Both the position numbers and the translations under genes were made by a program. A stretch of 64,000 bases of DNA, from positions 46,105,959 to 46,169,958 of the forward strand of contig OY735227.1 of NCBI GenBank assembly GCA_963457665.1. The letters are read 5' to 3'. Source of the DNA: Thysanoteuthis rhombus (taxonomy: Eukaryota; Mollusca; Cephalopoda; Oegopsida; Thysanoteuthidae). Positions 51,101-54,100 of the stretch are shown here, piece by piece; within the stretch, counting starts at the first letter, position 1; each line of letters opens with the position of its first letter. A model generated the notes under the pieces. The model searched no databases. It was given only the letters and a program-made list of their open reading frames with translations, and was not told the DNA's origin.

Positions 51101-54100
51101 TTCTTACTTAGTCAATAAGATACACGCTAACGAGAGACTGGAATATGCTAAATGCTGTTGTCTCATTTGTTATCATCACTTTTGGTTGATGCAAAAATAA
51201 TAGCAGTTTTTGTTATTTTAAACTTTGATGCTTATTTTTGAATAAACTTGTGGAATTTACCATTTTAAAGCATGAATTCCATTCTATTTATTTAAGCTGA
51301 ACTTTTTCCCCTCACTATTTATTCTGGTTTATTTAAGAGTTCAAAATAAGATATAAAGCAGTAGAAACTGCTTGCAATATCAACTGAGTATTTGGCCAAG
51401 GGACAACTAAACAGCAGCTCAAAATGTCTTTGAAGAATTCACTGATTCCAGGACCAAAGAATTCTATGCTTTTGGAATAAATGGATTTTTTTTTAGTTGG
51501 CCAAAATGCGTAGATTCTGAAGGTTCTCATTCTGATAAGTAACATTTATTCTAAGATATATCACTTTAATGTTGGTGAAAAATTGCCATTATTTTTGCAC
51601 TGACCTGATAGAAAAAAGATATTCAGTGTTGTGTTTTCAATTTTAAAATTTCTATCAAGCCTTCATGGAGACCTCTAACATATCTGATCCAACATAGTCA
51701 ATTACTGCATATAGACTCTTACAACACTTATCATTGTTCCCTTTCTCATATCTACAATCTTGAATCCATTCATCTGTTGGTTCACTATCACTGAAAGTCT
51801 CCATTATGTTTGTCCATTTTCTAACCAAAACAGTGCATTGTAGCCAGAGATATTGAATTAAGGTACTCTTAAAATATAACCAGAAGAATGTAGAACAAAT
51901 TGAGGTGATTTTCCTATTGAAAAAATGTTTTTTTTTTTTTTATGTACATATTACAAAATATGTTCTTTTTGTTTCATTTTACCAAAGAGTTCTTATTTAA
52001 TTTATATTCATCGTTTTGTAGGACATTGAAAGATGTTTTCCACATGGGAGATCGAGCAGTCATCTACATCTTTATTGCAGCATCTTACACTCCATGGTGA
52101 GTATGGATCCGTCTTAGTCTAAAATCTTGTATTTATGTATTCATTAGTAATTGAAAACAACAAGATAGACATACTTACAATATACGAATATAAATAAAGT
52201 GGTGGAGGATTATGTATTCACTTGTGTCTGTCTGTCCATCCACATGATATCTCTATTGAGTGGTATTTCAATTATTCTGCAAGAAAAGAAGTTGAAAAAA
52301 ATGAGCAATTAATAAAAAGGCTGAATTTAGATTACAAAGGAAGTAACTCAGTTTTTTGTACTTTTAAAGTTCTCTCCTTTGTTTTTTGATGTTTCCTTTT
52401 CTAGTTGGTGCAAGGTAATGGTATATGCTCTCTAGCTTCATGAAGTGTACCTAGATTGTATAGTTCAAGTTTGTATAATGATTACTTGCATGGATAATTG
52501 AATCTGTGAACTGTTTGAATTTTGGCCTAATTTGCATTCACATTCATAACAGCTTGCAGTATAGATTTTTACCGGACTAGAATAATTTTACTTGATCGAT
52601 TCTCCAACTTTGGTGTTTAATCAAATTTTTCTCTATTTCTGCTTCAGGCTTCTGTTGAAGGACATGGAATCATGGGGTCTGCAAGTACGTTGGTTGATTT
52701 GGTTATTGGCCGTGCTAGGCATCTCCTACCAGTACATGTTTCATGAAAGGTAAGTAAGAAGCATAGTTCCTTCTAAGCTGTGCACATGTGCACACACACA
52801 CTTTGTGCAACTAGCTCTCAAAGGAATTTGATATATGAACAGAAGATTAGTTATCTGAAATAATGGAGTGATAGATGGAGTGATATAAGATAAATAATGT
52901 TAAGTACTATAATTAGAAACCATCAATCAAAACTACCTACAAAGGTTTCTTCAATTTTGAAATTGACTGTATGTGTGTATCACGAACATACATGAAGCTA
53001 GAGGACTGAAAATTTAAATATTTACTCTTTATGTCTGAACCCCCCCTCTTAGATTTTTAGTGTGTGGGTGCAATTTGCAATGTAAGTTTATGTTTAATTT
53101 GTCCCTAGTTTGTGTCTGGTAGCAGTCACATTTATTTTTTGAAAATTTAGACTTTCTAGTAATCACTACCCAACAAAAAGCAAGAGAAGTAATTAATTCA
53201 TTGAAATAAGAAATACTTGTTAATGTTTCATTTAGTGGAACAACAAACTGGAAAAAGTAATTCAAAATTTTGACTAATGTGATCATACTGGTATCATATT
53301 AAATATAAATACAGATTTATTAGCCACAAGAGATGGGTTGCGTCAAAATCATCTTGAAACCATTTCCACAAGCATTATGTGAACTCAAACTTTTGTCATA
53401 GGAAAAAAAAATTCATAACATGAAATTTTTGCACTCAACTAAAAATCAGACCGGACATTGGTGGGAAAATGTACATTTTTTATGAAGAATATTGTTAGAC
53501 TGATGCAACATTACAAAAAAATATTGTATTGCAAACCCTTGGACAAGTCACTTATAGATACAATTGGAAGCACCAGTAGGACAACGAATACAAATCTCAA
53601 CAAGGAGCCACTCGATAGAAGGGAAGTAACTCCAAGAAAACCATGATGAAAAAAATTGCAGTAGGGTGCAAACCTGTTGTATTTGGAAGAAATTATAATT
53701 ATAATCATCCAAAGACACAATGTTGTTTTAAAGCGAATACAGGGCTTTCAAGATATGAATGATATATTCAGACAAAATCGTAACTGACCCAAGTATATTT
53801 GCTTAAAACATTGGTTTTCGTATTGAAGCATTTTTCTCTTTTTATTTTAGATACAAATGGCTGGAGACTTTCCTCTATTTGGTTATAAGTGTGTGTCCAT
53901 CAGTGACCATTCTTGCTATGGTAAGTTGGTTTCTTTTCTTCTGAAGTCATTTGGTCCACTCTGTTCATTACTTATATCAATCATATCTTTTATTTCCGGT
54001 CTTCTTTAACCAGAAGAGAGTTCAAGAGGTAGAGAATTGCTCACACCTTGATTAGTCCAATCATCAAAACTAATGACTTTGAAAGGCAACAGCAGCATCC

